64,000 nucleotides of DNA from JBGAPI01 sp044221335 (GTDB lineage: Bacteria > Pseudomonadota > Gammaproteobacteria > Xanthomonadales > Ahniellaceae). Under the pieces are notes generated by a model that saw only the letters and a list, made by a program, of their open reading frames with translations, did not search any database and had not been told where the DNA came from. Both the position numbers and the translations under genes were made by a program. The stretch spans positions 54,679 through 118,678 of the forward strand of contig JBGAPI010000008.1 of NCBI GenBank assembly GCA_044221335.1. The letters are read 5' to 3'. Below are positions 31,701 through 38,846 of this stretch, one piece after another (position 1 is the stretch's first letter; the number at the start of each line of letters is the position of its first letter).

Positions 31701-34700
31701 CTGCTGGACCGCGGCGGCCCCGCTCGCCGAGGTGCGCGCAGTGCTGGCCGAGCTGCCGCGCGTCCACATCGCGATCGTCAACAGCGACGAGGAGTGCCTG
31801 ATCGCCGGCGACGCGACGCAATGCGCGGTCGCGGTCGAGCGGCTCGGCGCCGCGCGCTGCCTGCCGCTCGACTATGCGCTGGTGGTGCATGTGCCGGAGC
31901 TGCGTGCCGTCGGCCCGGCCTGGCTCGACCTGCATCGCCGCGCGACGTCGCCGCCGCGCCACGGCCGGGTCTATTCGAGCGCCAGCGGACGCAGCTACGC
32001 GACCGGGGTCGAGGCCTGCGCCGAGGCGATCCTCGCCCAGGCCGTCGAGACCCTCGACGTGCGACCGCTGGTCGAGAACGCCTGGAACGACGGCGTGCGG
32101 ATCTTCGTCGAACACGGACCGGGCGGCACCTTCGGGCGCGTCATCCGCCAGCAGCTTCGCGATCGCGAAGCCCTGGTCGTGAGTCTCGATCGTCGCGGCA
32201 AGGGCATCGAGACGATTCTCGGCGCGACCGCGGCGCTGCTGGCCGCCGGTGTCGACGTCGATCACCTCGCGCTGGAGCGCGCCCTGGCGCCCGCCCGGCC
32301 GGTGCCAACGGCGAAGCGGCCAAAGTCCTTCGCCGCGCATCCACCCGCCGTGAAGCTTCCGCCCGAGCCGGGCAGGGCGCGCCACTCCGAATCCGCGACG
32401 AGCTCCGCTTCCGTCCAACGCATGGCCCCGGCACCGTCACTGCCGCCGGTGCTCGAGCTCGGCGTCGTGGCGTCGACTCCGCCGGGCGCCGCGCAGCCCG
32501 TCGCCGCGAGAGCTCCCGTCGCGACGTTCGCATCGCCCGTCGGCGCCCCGGCGACGCCGATCGCCGCGCCCGCGGCGGCGACGCTGCCGCGGCCATTGCC
32601 GGTCGGACACGCCGCCACGCTTGCCGACGGCGTTCGCGTCGAACTGGCGCGCCTGGCCGATGCCCAGCGTGCGTTCACGCGCGCGCAGACGGAAGCGCAT
32701 CAGCGCTTCATCGCGCTGCGCAGGCAGGCCTCAGACGTCCTGTTGCGCGCGGCCGGAACGAGCGTGCCGATGATCGGCAAGGACGCGATGCCGGTTCCGT
32801 CGACGGCTCCGGCACCGCCGGAACGCACCGCGACCGCGCAGAAGTCGACTGGAACCACGGCCCTGGGCCCTCGGCCGTCGATCGACTCCGCGACGGAAGC
32901 TCGTGAACCGATGCCGAAGCTCGCGCCGCGATTCGACCGCAAGGCCCTCGAGATCCACGCCGACGGGAGGATCTCGGAGATCTTCGGCCCCGAGTTCGCG
33001 GTGCAGGACGGCTACGCCCGCCAGGTGCGGATGCCGAAGGCGCCGCTGCTGCTCGCCGACCGCGTGATGGCACTCGACGCGGAGCCGATGAGCATGGGCA
33101 CCGGCCGCATCGTCACCGAGACCGACGTCGGCTCGCAGGACTGGTACCTGCTGCAACAGCGGATGCCCGCGGGTGTCATGGTCGAGGCCGGGCAGGCCGA
33201 CCTGATGCTGATCTCCTACCTGGGGGTCGATCGCTTCAATCGCGGCGAGCGCGTCTACCGCCTGCTCGGCTGCGAGCTGACCTACCACGGCGCGCTGCCG
33301 AAGGTCGGCGAGACGCTGCGCTTCGACATCCATCTCGACGGCCATGCGGCGCAGGGCGACATCCGCCTGATGTTCTTCCACTACGAGGCGATGAACGGCG
33401 ACCGGCCGCAGCTGACGGTGCGCCAGGGCCAGGCCGGCTTCTTCACCGATGCCGAGCTCGCCGACTCCGCCGGCTGCCTGTGGACGCCGGAGGACCAGGC
33501 GATCGTCGCGGCGCCGCGGCTCGATCCGCCACGCGCCGTCCCGGCTCGCGCGTCGTTCGATCGCCGGGCGCTGGAGGCCTTCGCCGCCGGCGACACCTAC
33601 GCCTGCTTCGGCGCGGGCTTCGAGCGCGCGCAGACCCACACCCTGAGCCCGCGCATCCATGACGGCCGCATGCTGCTGATCGACCGCGTCACCGCCTTCG
33701 AGTCGCGCGGCGGCCCGTGGGGCCGCGGCTATACCCGGGCGGAACTGGACATCGATCCGGGCCAGTGGTTCTTCGACGGCCACTTCAAGAACGACCCCTG
33801 CATGCCGGGCACGCTGATGCTGGACGGCTGCCTGCAGGTGCTCGCGTTCCATCTGGCCGCCCATGGCTACACGCTCGACCGCGACGCCTGGCGCTTCGAG
33901 CCGGTGCCGGAGATCCCGTACAAGCTGCAGTGCCGCGGCCAGGTCACGCCGCGGTCGCGGCAACTCGTCACCGAGGTGTTCGTCGAGGAGATCGTCGCGG
34001 GGCCGGAGCCCACCGTGTTCGCCGACGTGCTGTGCACGGTCGACGGCCTGAAGGCTTTCCATGCGCGCCGGCTCGCGTTGCGGCTCGTCCCGGATTGGCC
34101 GGTCGACGTCGCCGTCCTGCCGGTCGACCGCGATCCGCGCGTCGTCGCGGTCGACGGCTTCCGATTCGATCGTCGGAGCCTGGTCGCCACGGCGCTCGGC
34201 CGGCCGTCGGACGCGTTCGGGCCGATGTACCGGCGCTTCGACGGCCCGCAGCGGGTCGCGCGCCTGCCGTCGCCGCCGTTCCACTTCATCGACCGCATCC
34301 TGGCGATCGAGGGCCCGATCGGGGTGATGCGGCCTGGCGCGAAGGTGGTGGCCGAGTTCGATCTGGCGACCGATGCCTGGCATCTCGCCGCGGACGGCGG
34401 ACGCGCCGTGCCCTATGCGGTGCTGCTCGAAGCGGCGCTGCAACCCTGCGGCTGGCTCGCGAGCTACGTCGGCTCGGCGCTGACCAGCGACGGCGAGCTG
34501 TGCTTCCGCAACCTCGACGGCAGCGGCACGATCACGACCGAGGTGTGCGCCGGCGAGGGCCCGCTGCGCACCGAGGTCGAGCTCAACCGGGTGTCCGCCT
34601 CGGGCGGCATGATCATCCTCGGCTTCGGCGTGCGCTGCTTCGTCGGCGCGCGGTCGGCCTATGCGTTCGACACCGTGTTCGGCTTCTTCCCGCCGGATGC

Positions 34701-35262
34701 GCTGGCGTCGCAGGCGGGTCTGCCGGACAACCCGCTGCATCGGGGCCTGCAGGCGCGTCCAGCGAATCGCGACATCGACGTGCGCGAGCCGCGGATCGCG
34801 GCGCGGCTCGGCGTCGACCGGCTGCGGATGATCGACCGGATCGACGGCCTGTGGGACGGTGGCGGCGGTCCGGCTCTGGGATACTGCCGAGCCGTGAAGA
34901 TGGTCGACGCGAACGAGTGGTTCTTCAAGGCCCACTTCTTCCAGGACCCGGTACAGCCGGGCTCGCTCGGCCTCACGGCGATGATCCAGGCGCTTCAGGT
35001 GTGGATGCTGGAGCAGGGCATGGACGCCGGCATCGAGCGCCCGCGCTTCGAGGCACTCGCCGCTGGCCAGCCGCACCAGTGGCGCTACCGTGGGCAGGTG
35101 CTGCCGCACCATGGGAGGGTGCACAGCACCGTCGAGGTGACGGCGACCGGGCGCGACGAGCGTGGCCCCTACGCGGTCGCGACCGCGAGCCTGTGGGTCG
35201 ACGGTCAGCGGATCTACGAGGCAAGCGGCTTCGGCGTGAGGATCGTCGCCGCGGGCGACTGA
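28783..35262 (+). CDS. PfaC-like synthase with built-in AT: KS-CLF-AT-4 hot-dog DH domains
   Basis: 2159 residues. The first ketosynthase (8-430) is complete: Cys182 (LDAACASS), His317 (CHATGTPVG), His353 (NLGHLITAAG). A second KS-like domain (about 445-740) is a chain-length factor: Cys is replaced by Glu609 (TVQAGEASG). An acyltransferase of PfaB type follows (835-1110; FAFAGAGAAYRGMG, GYSSGE with Ser922). After an Ala/Pro-rich linker come four FabA-like hot-dog units: unit 1 (VMVEAGQADLML), unit 2 (DGHFKNDPCMPGTLMLD, His1667), unit 3 (AVLLEAALQPCGW) and unit 4 (KAHFFQDPVQPG, His2051). These act as dehydratase/isomerase pairs in PUFA synthases. Marine pfaB and pfaC are separate; here both are in one chain, as in myxobacterial pfa3. 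ATG 28783 fits the first conserved residues; no strong ribosome-binding site. Confidence 0.92.
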   Translation: MTSPQRFQPIAIVSTSCLLPGALSPHALWEAVRDGRDLLSRVPAGRWGLAPEHALCAPDAPLPDRAWSDRGGYVDGFEAQWDPEGFAVSATELDGLDPLVHWLLHGAREVLRGAKPVAHERVGAVVGNLGFPTAAMAAHAAAVWHGEEGGDPRNRAMSGGSAALLARALRLGGDVFCLDAACASSLYAIKLACDRLHDGRADLMIAGAVQRADDLFLHVGFSALNALSKSGRSRPFHRDADGLVPAEGAAFVGLKRLADARRAGDTVLGIIRGIGLSNDGRGKGLLAPSEEGQERAIAAAWAMAGVDPAAASLLECHATGTPVGDATELRSSARVFARSAALPIGSLKSNLGHLITAAGAAAVIKVLGAMHARTRPPTLHVDAPHPALSGTPFRLLDRAETWPSDGPRLAGISAFGFGGNNAHLVLSEDDPALGDDTAVATAALGGPVDVAIVGIGARVAAAADRVELIAALRSGRELRDGKGEGRIDAIELDLDGLRFPPHDLAQTQAQQLAMLAATREALAETVPPPRERSAVLVGMEPDPEVARYGCRWRLPERAADADWLARARAAVVPALESAAVLGSMPNIPANRLSSQFDLGGPAFTVQAGEASGPVALGIAVRAIAAGELDVAVVGATDFACEAVQRAVSGRIAGDAAVALVVKRLDHAERDGDRIYALVGEDGTAAIGADADDASALEARIGFAPAAFGLVRVAVAAQELHQRRRSDGVPWLSATPRARRISIDGFAPTVLREAARHPSRGEVALPRLYCYAGADRAEVVAALRADRRGLDGPARVVLVANESQLAAQRLRALAHLVDGAPGGHGIHFRDRPLAGEVAFAFAGAGAAYRGMGRDLLSHLPGLGATLAARSARLPTALSWSFEDSGRPPSVMEQLTGSSALAQMHLALSEGLLGLRADAWLGYSSGETNALIAAGVWNDPDALMADMDASGLLDRELAGRFDLLERVWGTPSRWTCWTAAAPLAEVRAVLAELPRVHIAIVNSDEECLIAGDATQCAVAVERLGAARCLPLDYALVVHVPELRAVGPAWLDLHRRATSPPRHGRVYSSASGRSYATGVEACAEAILAQAVETLDVRPLVENAWNDGVRIFVEHGPGGTFGRVIRQQLRDREALVVSLDRRGKGIETILGATAALLAAGVDVDHLALERALAPARPVPTAKRPKSFAAHPPAVKLPPEPGRARHSESATSSASVQRMAPAPSLPPVLELGVVASTPPGAAQPVAARAPVATFASPVGAPATPIAAPAAATLPRPLPVGHAATLADGVRVELARLADAQRAFTRAQTEAHQRFIALRRQASDVLLRAAGTSVPMIGKDAMPVPSTAPAPPERTATAQKSTGTTALGPRPSIDSATEAREPMPKLAPRFDRKALEIHADGRISEIFGPEFAVQDGYARQVRMPKAPLLLADRVMALDAEPMSMGTGRIVTETDVGSQDWYLLQQRMPAGVMVEAGQADLMLISYLGVDRFNRGERVYRLLGCELTYHGALPKVGETLRFDIHLDGHAAQGDIRLMFFHYEAMNGDRPQLTVRQGQAGFFTDAELADSAGCLWTPEDQAIVAAPRLDPPRAVPARASFDRRALEAFAAGDTYACFGAGFERAQTHTLSPRIHDGRMLLIDRVTAFESRGGPWGRGYTRAELDIDPGQWFFDGHFKNDPCMPGTLMLDGCLQVLAFHLAAHGYTLDRDAWRFEPVPEIPYKLQCRGQVTPRSRQLVTEVFVEEIVAGPEPTVFADVLCTVDGLKAFHARRLALRLVPDWPVDVAVLPVDRDPRVVAVDGFRFDRRSLVATALGRPSDAFGPMYRRFDGPQRVARLPSPPFHFIDRILAIEGPIGVMRPGAKVVAEFDLATDAWHLAADGGRAVPYAVLLEAALQPCGWLASYVGSALTSDGELCFRNLDGSGTITTEVCAGEGPLRTEVELNRVSASGGMIILGFGVRCFVGARSAYAFDTVFGFFPPDALASQAGLPDNPLHRGLQARPANRDIDVREPRIAARLGVDRLRMIDRIDGLWDGGGGPALGYCRAVKMVDANEWFFKAHFFQDPVQPGSLGLTAMIQALQVWMLEQGMDAGIERPRFEALAAGQPHQWRYRGQVLPHHGRVHSTVEVTATGRDERGPYAVATASLWVDGQRIYEASGFGVRIVAAGD

Positions 35263-35447
35263 CGCGGCACCGCGGCCGTCGGGAACCGGTCTCGCCGGCC
35301 CCGGCGGAGGAGGGCGGACGTCGATGAGATGCACGAAGGGCACGAAACGATGTGCGATCGTCTGCAAGGTTCCGGTGGCGGTGTTGGCGCCGGTCGAATT
35401 TGACCGTGCGAGAATCTTGAGCGTCCCGATCACCGTACCGAACACCC

Positions 35448-36818
35448 ATGAACCTTTCGACGATGTCCCTCGGTCGCGCAGTTGCGATTGCCATTGCGCT
35501 CTTCGTGGCCGGAAACCCGGCACAGGCCGCCGGCACCTACAAATGGCGGGACGCGGAGGGCAAGATCCACTACTCCGATCAGCCGCCGCCGGCCGACGAC
35601 AAGGCGGCACGGGACAACGTGAAGCAGATGGACCTCACGAACGACTGGGGCGAGGTCAAGGTCCCCAATCGCACGCCGATCCGCAATTCGCAGTCGGACG
35701 GTGGTCCGGAAATGCTGCTGACGAAGTTCACGATGAACTTCGATCACACCACGGTGGGTCGGGTGCTCACCGGCCCCAACTGCGATCGCGCCGACACCGT
35801 GGCGGTCCGCAAGAGTACCGACGACCTCCGCGACAAGCTCGGTGGCGACATCGTGGTCACGGCATTCCGCAAGTCCGGGTATCACCTGACGCAGGCGGAC
35901 GCCGGAGGCGGCATGGACGGTCTGACGCTGGAAGCCGATCTGTCGAAGATGCGATTCGATGTCTGCACCGCCCACATGTCGGCGGACGGCGCCGATGCTC
36001 GCGGCTACGCGAAGATCGGCTGGCGGCTGAAGACGGCCGACGGTACCGTGATGTTCCGCGGCGCGAGCGAAGGCAGCTTCGAGGGCTACGTCGGCAAGGA
36101 CGACAGCGCCATCGGCAAGGCGGTCCGGCAGGCCGTCGACAACCTGCTGGGGGATCCGAGTTTCGTCGACGCGCTGTCCGGCGTCGCGAGCATCGCTCCA
36201 CCGGCCGGGCTCGCATTGAGCCGCATCGGCGTGACGCTGACGCGAGGTGACGGTCGTGGCCAGTTCCGCGACCGTTCCGACAAGCTGCTGGCCGGAACGC
36301 TGACGGTCCAGACCAGCCGGGGGCACGGCAGCGGCGTGGTGATCGACGGTGGCGGCTATGCGATCACCAATGCCCACGTCGTCGGCACCGACTCCTCCGT
36401 GAAGCTGCTCGTCGACGGCAAGGTGCTGCCGGCGAAGGTTGTTCGCCGCGACACCGGCGTCGACGTCGCGCTGCTGCAGTTCGATGGCGGTCGCCTGCCG
36501 GCAGTCGGGCTCGCGCCTTCCGAACCGAAGCTTGGCGACCAGCTGTACGTGATCGGCACGCCGCTCGACCTCAAGCTGGACCACACCATCACGAAGGGCA
36601 TCCTCTCCGCGGTTCGCGAGGAGAACGGCCGGCGCCTCTACCAGACCGACGCCGCCATCAATCCCGGCAATTCCGGCGGCCCGGTGTTCGACGACCACGG
36701 CGACCTCGTCGCGCTTAGCGTCGCCGGACTGTTCACCGCCCAGGGCAGCTCGCTCAACGTCAATTTCCTGATTCCGATTTCCGGCGCGCTGTCGGCACTG
36801 AAGGTCGAATCGAAATGA
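35448..36818 (+). CDS. Exported trypsin-like serine protease with N-terminal DUF4124
   Basis: 456 residues with a signal peptide (cleavage after AQA, about residue 27). DUF4124 follows (TYKWRDAEGKIHYSDQPPP), a short domain common in Xanthomonadales periplasmic proteins. A middle region of about 200 residues is unrecognised. The C-terminal third is an S1C-type (DegP/HtrA-like) protease without PDZ: His310 in ITNAHVVG, Asp339 in GVDVALL and Ser409 in NPGNSGGPV, with GIVS-equivalent GILSAVREE. Likely periplasmic proteolysis or quality control. It is 185 bases downstream of the lipid synthase and has its own leader. Confidence 0.9.
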   Translation: MNLSTMSLGRAVAIAIALFVAGNPAQAAGTYKWRDAEGKIHYSDQPPPADDKAARDNVKQMDLTNDWGEVKVPNRTPIRNSQSDGGPEMLLTKFTMNFDHTTVGRVLTGPNCDRADTVAVRKSTDDLRDKLGGDIVVTAFRKSGYHLTQADAGGGMDGLTLEADLSKMRFDVCTAHMSADGADARGYAKIGWRLKTADGTVMFRGASEGSFEGYVGKDDSAIGKAVRQAVDNLLGDPSFVDALSGVASIAPPAGLALSRIGVTLTRGDGRGQFRDRSDKLLAGTLTVQTSRGHGSGVVIDGGGYAITNAHVVGTDSSVKLLVDGKVLPAKVVRRDTGVDVALLQFDGGRLPAVGLAPSEPKLGDQLYVIGTPLDLKLDHTITKGILSAVREENGRRLYQTDAAINPGNSGGPVFDDHGDLVALSVAGLFTAQGSSLNVNFLIPISGALSALKVESK

Positions 36819-36831
36819 ACGGTGATCGCGT

Positions 36832-36987
36832 TCCTGCGAGGTCTCGGATTCGGGCCTCGGCCATCCGGTAGCCGCGGCGTCCGGCGGCTATGGCCTGGTA
36901 GAGCGCGCCGTCGGCGCGATGCAGCAGGTCCGCGAGCTTCTCGTCGACGTCCTGCAGCGGGGCGATGCCGATGCTGGAAGTCACCTC
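36832..36987 (-). pseudogene. Remnant of a GGDEF (diguanylate cyclase) domain
   Basis: On the minus strand one frame reads EVTSSIGIAPLQDVDEKLAD, then LLHRADGALYQAIAAGRRGYRMAEA, the characteristic last 50 residues of a GGDEF domain (SIGIA strand, RADxALYxAKxxGRN helix). No start, GGDEF loop or N-terminal part is found in frame upstream; the surrounding frames look decayed and the end runs into the protease 3' end. It is best read as the tail of a dead diguanylate cyclase gene. The remainder of the 448-base stretch 36819-37266 holds nothing else recognisable. Confidence 0.55.
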
Positions 36988-37266
36988 CGGCCCGTCGTGA
37001 CCCCTGGCCGACGCGGATCGTCGCGAACCGCATGACGCCGCCCAGGCCGCCTTCGCGCATCGTCGCGCCGGCATCGACGGTTGACCAGCCGCAGGTCGGC
37101 GGGAGCGATCCAATCCTGTGTCACGACCTTGCCCTGGCAAAGACCGACGAATCGCGGCCGTCGGCATGTCGGATCGTAGCGATGAGCCTGCGTCGCGAAT
37201 TTTCCGTCTGAGGAAGGGAGGCCTTGCCGACGGGTGAGTCCTCCCCCTCTTCACCCGGAGACATCC

Positions 37267-37617
37267 ATGCCATCGCAACAACCAACGACCCTGGACGAAT
37301 CACGCACGGGAACTGAAGCCAACGGAAGGAGGTCCGGCGCATGGAGGAGGTTGAGCCTGCTGCTCCTCGCGACGGCCATCCCGTGGGCGGTCGCGTCGGC
37401 GCAGTCGGCGGGCGGACCTTACGTGATGCGCAAGTTCGCGGTGGCGGCCGGTGGCGTCAGCACGGCACCGCAACTGCGCCTTACCTCGACGATCGGCCAG
37501 ATCGCCGGGCTGCAGACCGGTGGAACCTACCGGCTCATCGGCGGCTTTCATCAGCCGGTCGCCGGCGCCTCGAACCGGCTGTTCTGCGACGGTTTCGAAT
37601 CGTCTCCCTGCCCGTGA
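37267..37617 (+). CDS. Small exported protein with LFCDGFE tail
   Basis: 116 residues. ATG 37267 is chosen because GGAG precedes it by about ten bases. A long charged N-region leads to a hydrophobic segment (LSLLLLATAIPWAVASAQS) that looks like a signal peptide. The mature part, YVMRKFAVAAGGVSTAPQLR then LTSTIGQIAGLQTGGTYRLIGGFHQP, resembles a strand pattern seen in many small exported proteins (GGxYxLxGTIGQ...GGxYxLxGGF). It ends NRLFCDGFESSPCP, matching the tail shared by four other proteins here plus seven residues. Eleven bases separate it from the next gene, which is also exported. Function unknown. Confidence 0.75.
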   Translation: MPSQQPTTLDESRTGTEANGRRSGAWRRLSLLLLATAIPWAVASAQSAGGPYVMRKFAVAAGGVSTAPQLRLTSTIGQIAGLQTGGTYRLIGGFHQPVAGASNRLFCDGFESSPCP

Positions 37618-37627
37618 GGACATCCCC

Positions 37628-38596
37628 ATGCGCCATGCGATGATCGTGTTGATGTTTCTGCTGGCGTCGCTGTCGAACGCGGCGACGGTGGGTACCACGC
37701 TGACATACCAGGGTTCCCTCGAAGTCGCCGGCGCGCCGGCGAACGGGAGCTACGACTTCACCTTCCAGCTGTTCACTCCGCAGGGTGCCGTGGCGTCGGC
37801 CCTCTACCAGGCCGAGAACGTTTCGGTGGTCGGCGGCGTGTTCACCGTGAACTTCGACTTCGGTCCGGCATTCGACAGCGGCGATAGGCAACTGGCGATC
37901 GGTGTCCGGTCGGGCAGTTCGACCGGAAGTTTCACAAGACTTTCACCCGACGTTCCGATCAACGCCGTGCCGGCGGCGCAGTTCTCGAACGATTCCGACT
38001 ACGCCTTGGTCGCGCAGACGGCGATCGGCGTGCAGAATGGATCCATCGACGAAGTCGACCTCAATACCGGCGCCGTGTCGACACGGACCCTCGCCAACGG
38101 AGCGATCTCCGAGGTCAAGCTCGGGACGGACGCCGTCTCGTCGCGCACCATCGACAACGGGGCGGTCGCCGAGGTCGACCTCGCTACCGGCTCGGTCTCG
38201 TCGCGTGCCATCGCCGGCGGGGCGGTCGGCGAACCCGAGCTCGCGACCGGCGCGGTCTCGACGCGCACCATCGCCAGCGGTGCGGTAACCGCGACGCAGC
38301 TCGGCAGCAACAGCGTGTCCGTCGCCAAGATCCTCGGCGCGAACTACACCAGTCCGAACAATCTCACCGACACCATCGCGGCCAACAGCTGCGATACCTT
38401 CGATGTCGGCGTGAGCGGTGGATTCGAACCGGGCGACTGGGTCGTTCTCGATCCGACGACGACCTTTCCCGCGAACGTCCTGGTGATGCCGATGCAGGTG
38501 GTCGCGACGAATCTCGTGAAGATCCGCTTCTGCAATGTCGGCAACAGCTCGGTAACGCTGACCAACCAGGGCATCCGGATGCTCAGTTTCCGCTAG
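37628..38596 (+). CDS. Exported repeat protein with 20-residue repeats
   Basis: 322 residues from ATG 37628, preceded by GAGGA. Signal peptide MRHAMIVLMFLLASLSNA. The N-terminal domain (about 20-135: TLTYQGSLEVAGAPANGSYDFTFQLF, later INAVPAAQFS) is of a kind often found before tail-fibre-like repeats in exported proteins. Residues about 143-235 are four and a half copies of a 20-residue repeat (pattern LxTGAVSTRTIAxGAVxE). The C-terminal domain has two cysteines and ends in MLSFR, without the FxDxFE tail. A surface or fibre-like role is possible. It is probably co-transcribed with the preceding gene. Confidence 0.78.
   Translation: MRHAMIVLMFLLASLSNAATVGTTLTYQGSLEVAGAPANGSYDFTFQLFTPQGAVASALYQAENVSVVGGVFTVNFDFGPAFDSGDRQLAIGVRSGSSTGSFTRLSPDVPINAVPAAQFSNDSDYALVAQTAIGVQNGSIDEVDLNTGAVSTRTLANGAISEVKLGTDAVSSRTIDNGAVAEVDLATGSVSSRAIAGGAVGEPELATGAVSTRTIASGAVTATQLGSNSVSVAKILGANYTSPNNLTDTIAANSCDTFDVGVSGGFEPGDWVVLDPTTTFPANVLVMPMQVVATNLVKIRFCNVGNSSVTLTNQGIRMLSFR
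38054..38330 (+). repeat. Tandem 60-bp coding repeats
   Basis: About four and a half in-frame 60-bp units encode the 20-residue repeats. Shared DNA words such as GTCTCGTCGCG and CACCATCGCCAGCGG recur every 60 bases with drift. Confidence 0.75.
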
Positions 38597-38697
38597 GCCA
38601 TGGGGCGTGCCCGAGCCCTTGCCGTTCGCCCGGTATCGGCTGGCCGAGCAGCGCCAGGGGCACCGCGCGTCGCCAGCGGAGTGGCCATATACGATCG

Positions 38698-38717
38698 TTT
38701 CAAACATAAGTTTGAAA
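38698..38717. promoter_or_regulatory. PsrA-like fatty-acid-responsive operator
   Basis: TTTCAAACATAAGTTTGAAA is a perfect 8-4-8 palindrome containing CAAAC-N4-GTTTG, the published consensus shape of PsrA boxes (TetR-family regulator of beta-oxidation in Pseudomonas and Xanthomonadales). It lies 130 bases before the secreted lipase gene in an otherwise GC-rich gap. Confidence 0.6.
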
Positions 38718-38846
38718 TGCCGGATTCCTTCGTGTAGGTTCGGACGCGTTCGATCGGACTACTGATCCTGCGTATCCAAACCGCCGGACGAGAGGGCGCA
38801 CTCCTGCGTCGGGGGCTCGTCCGGCACAACCGAGGAGCGAAGGCGT

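Noticed and set aside
27895..32418. Open frame of about 1500 codons on the minus strand opposite both synthase genes
   Set aside because: Same GC artefact; spans an intergenic repeat and has no recognisable domain.
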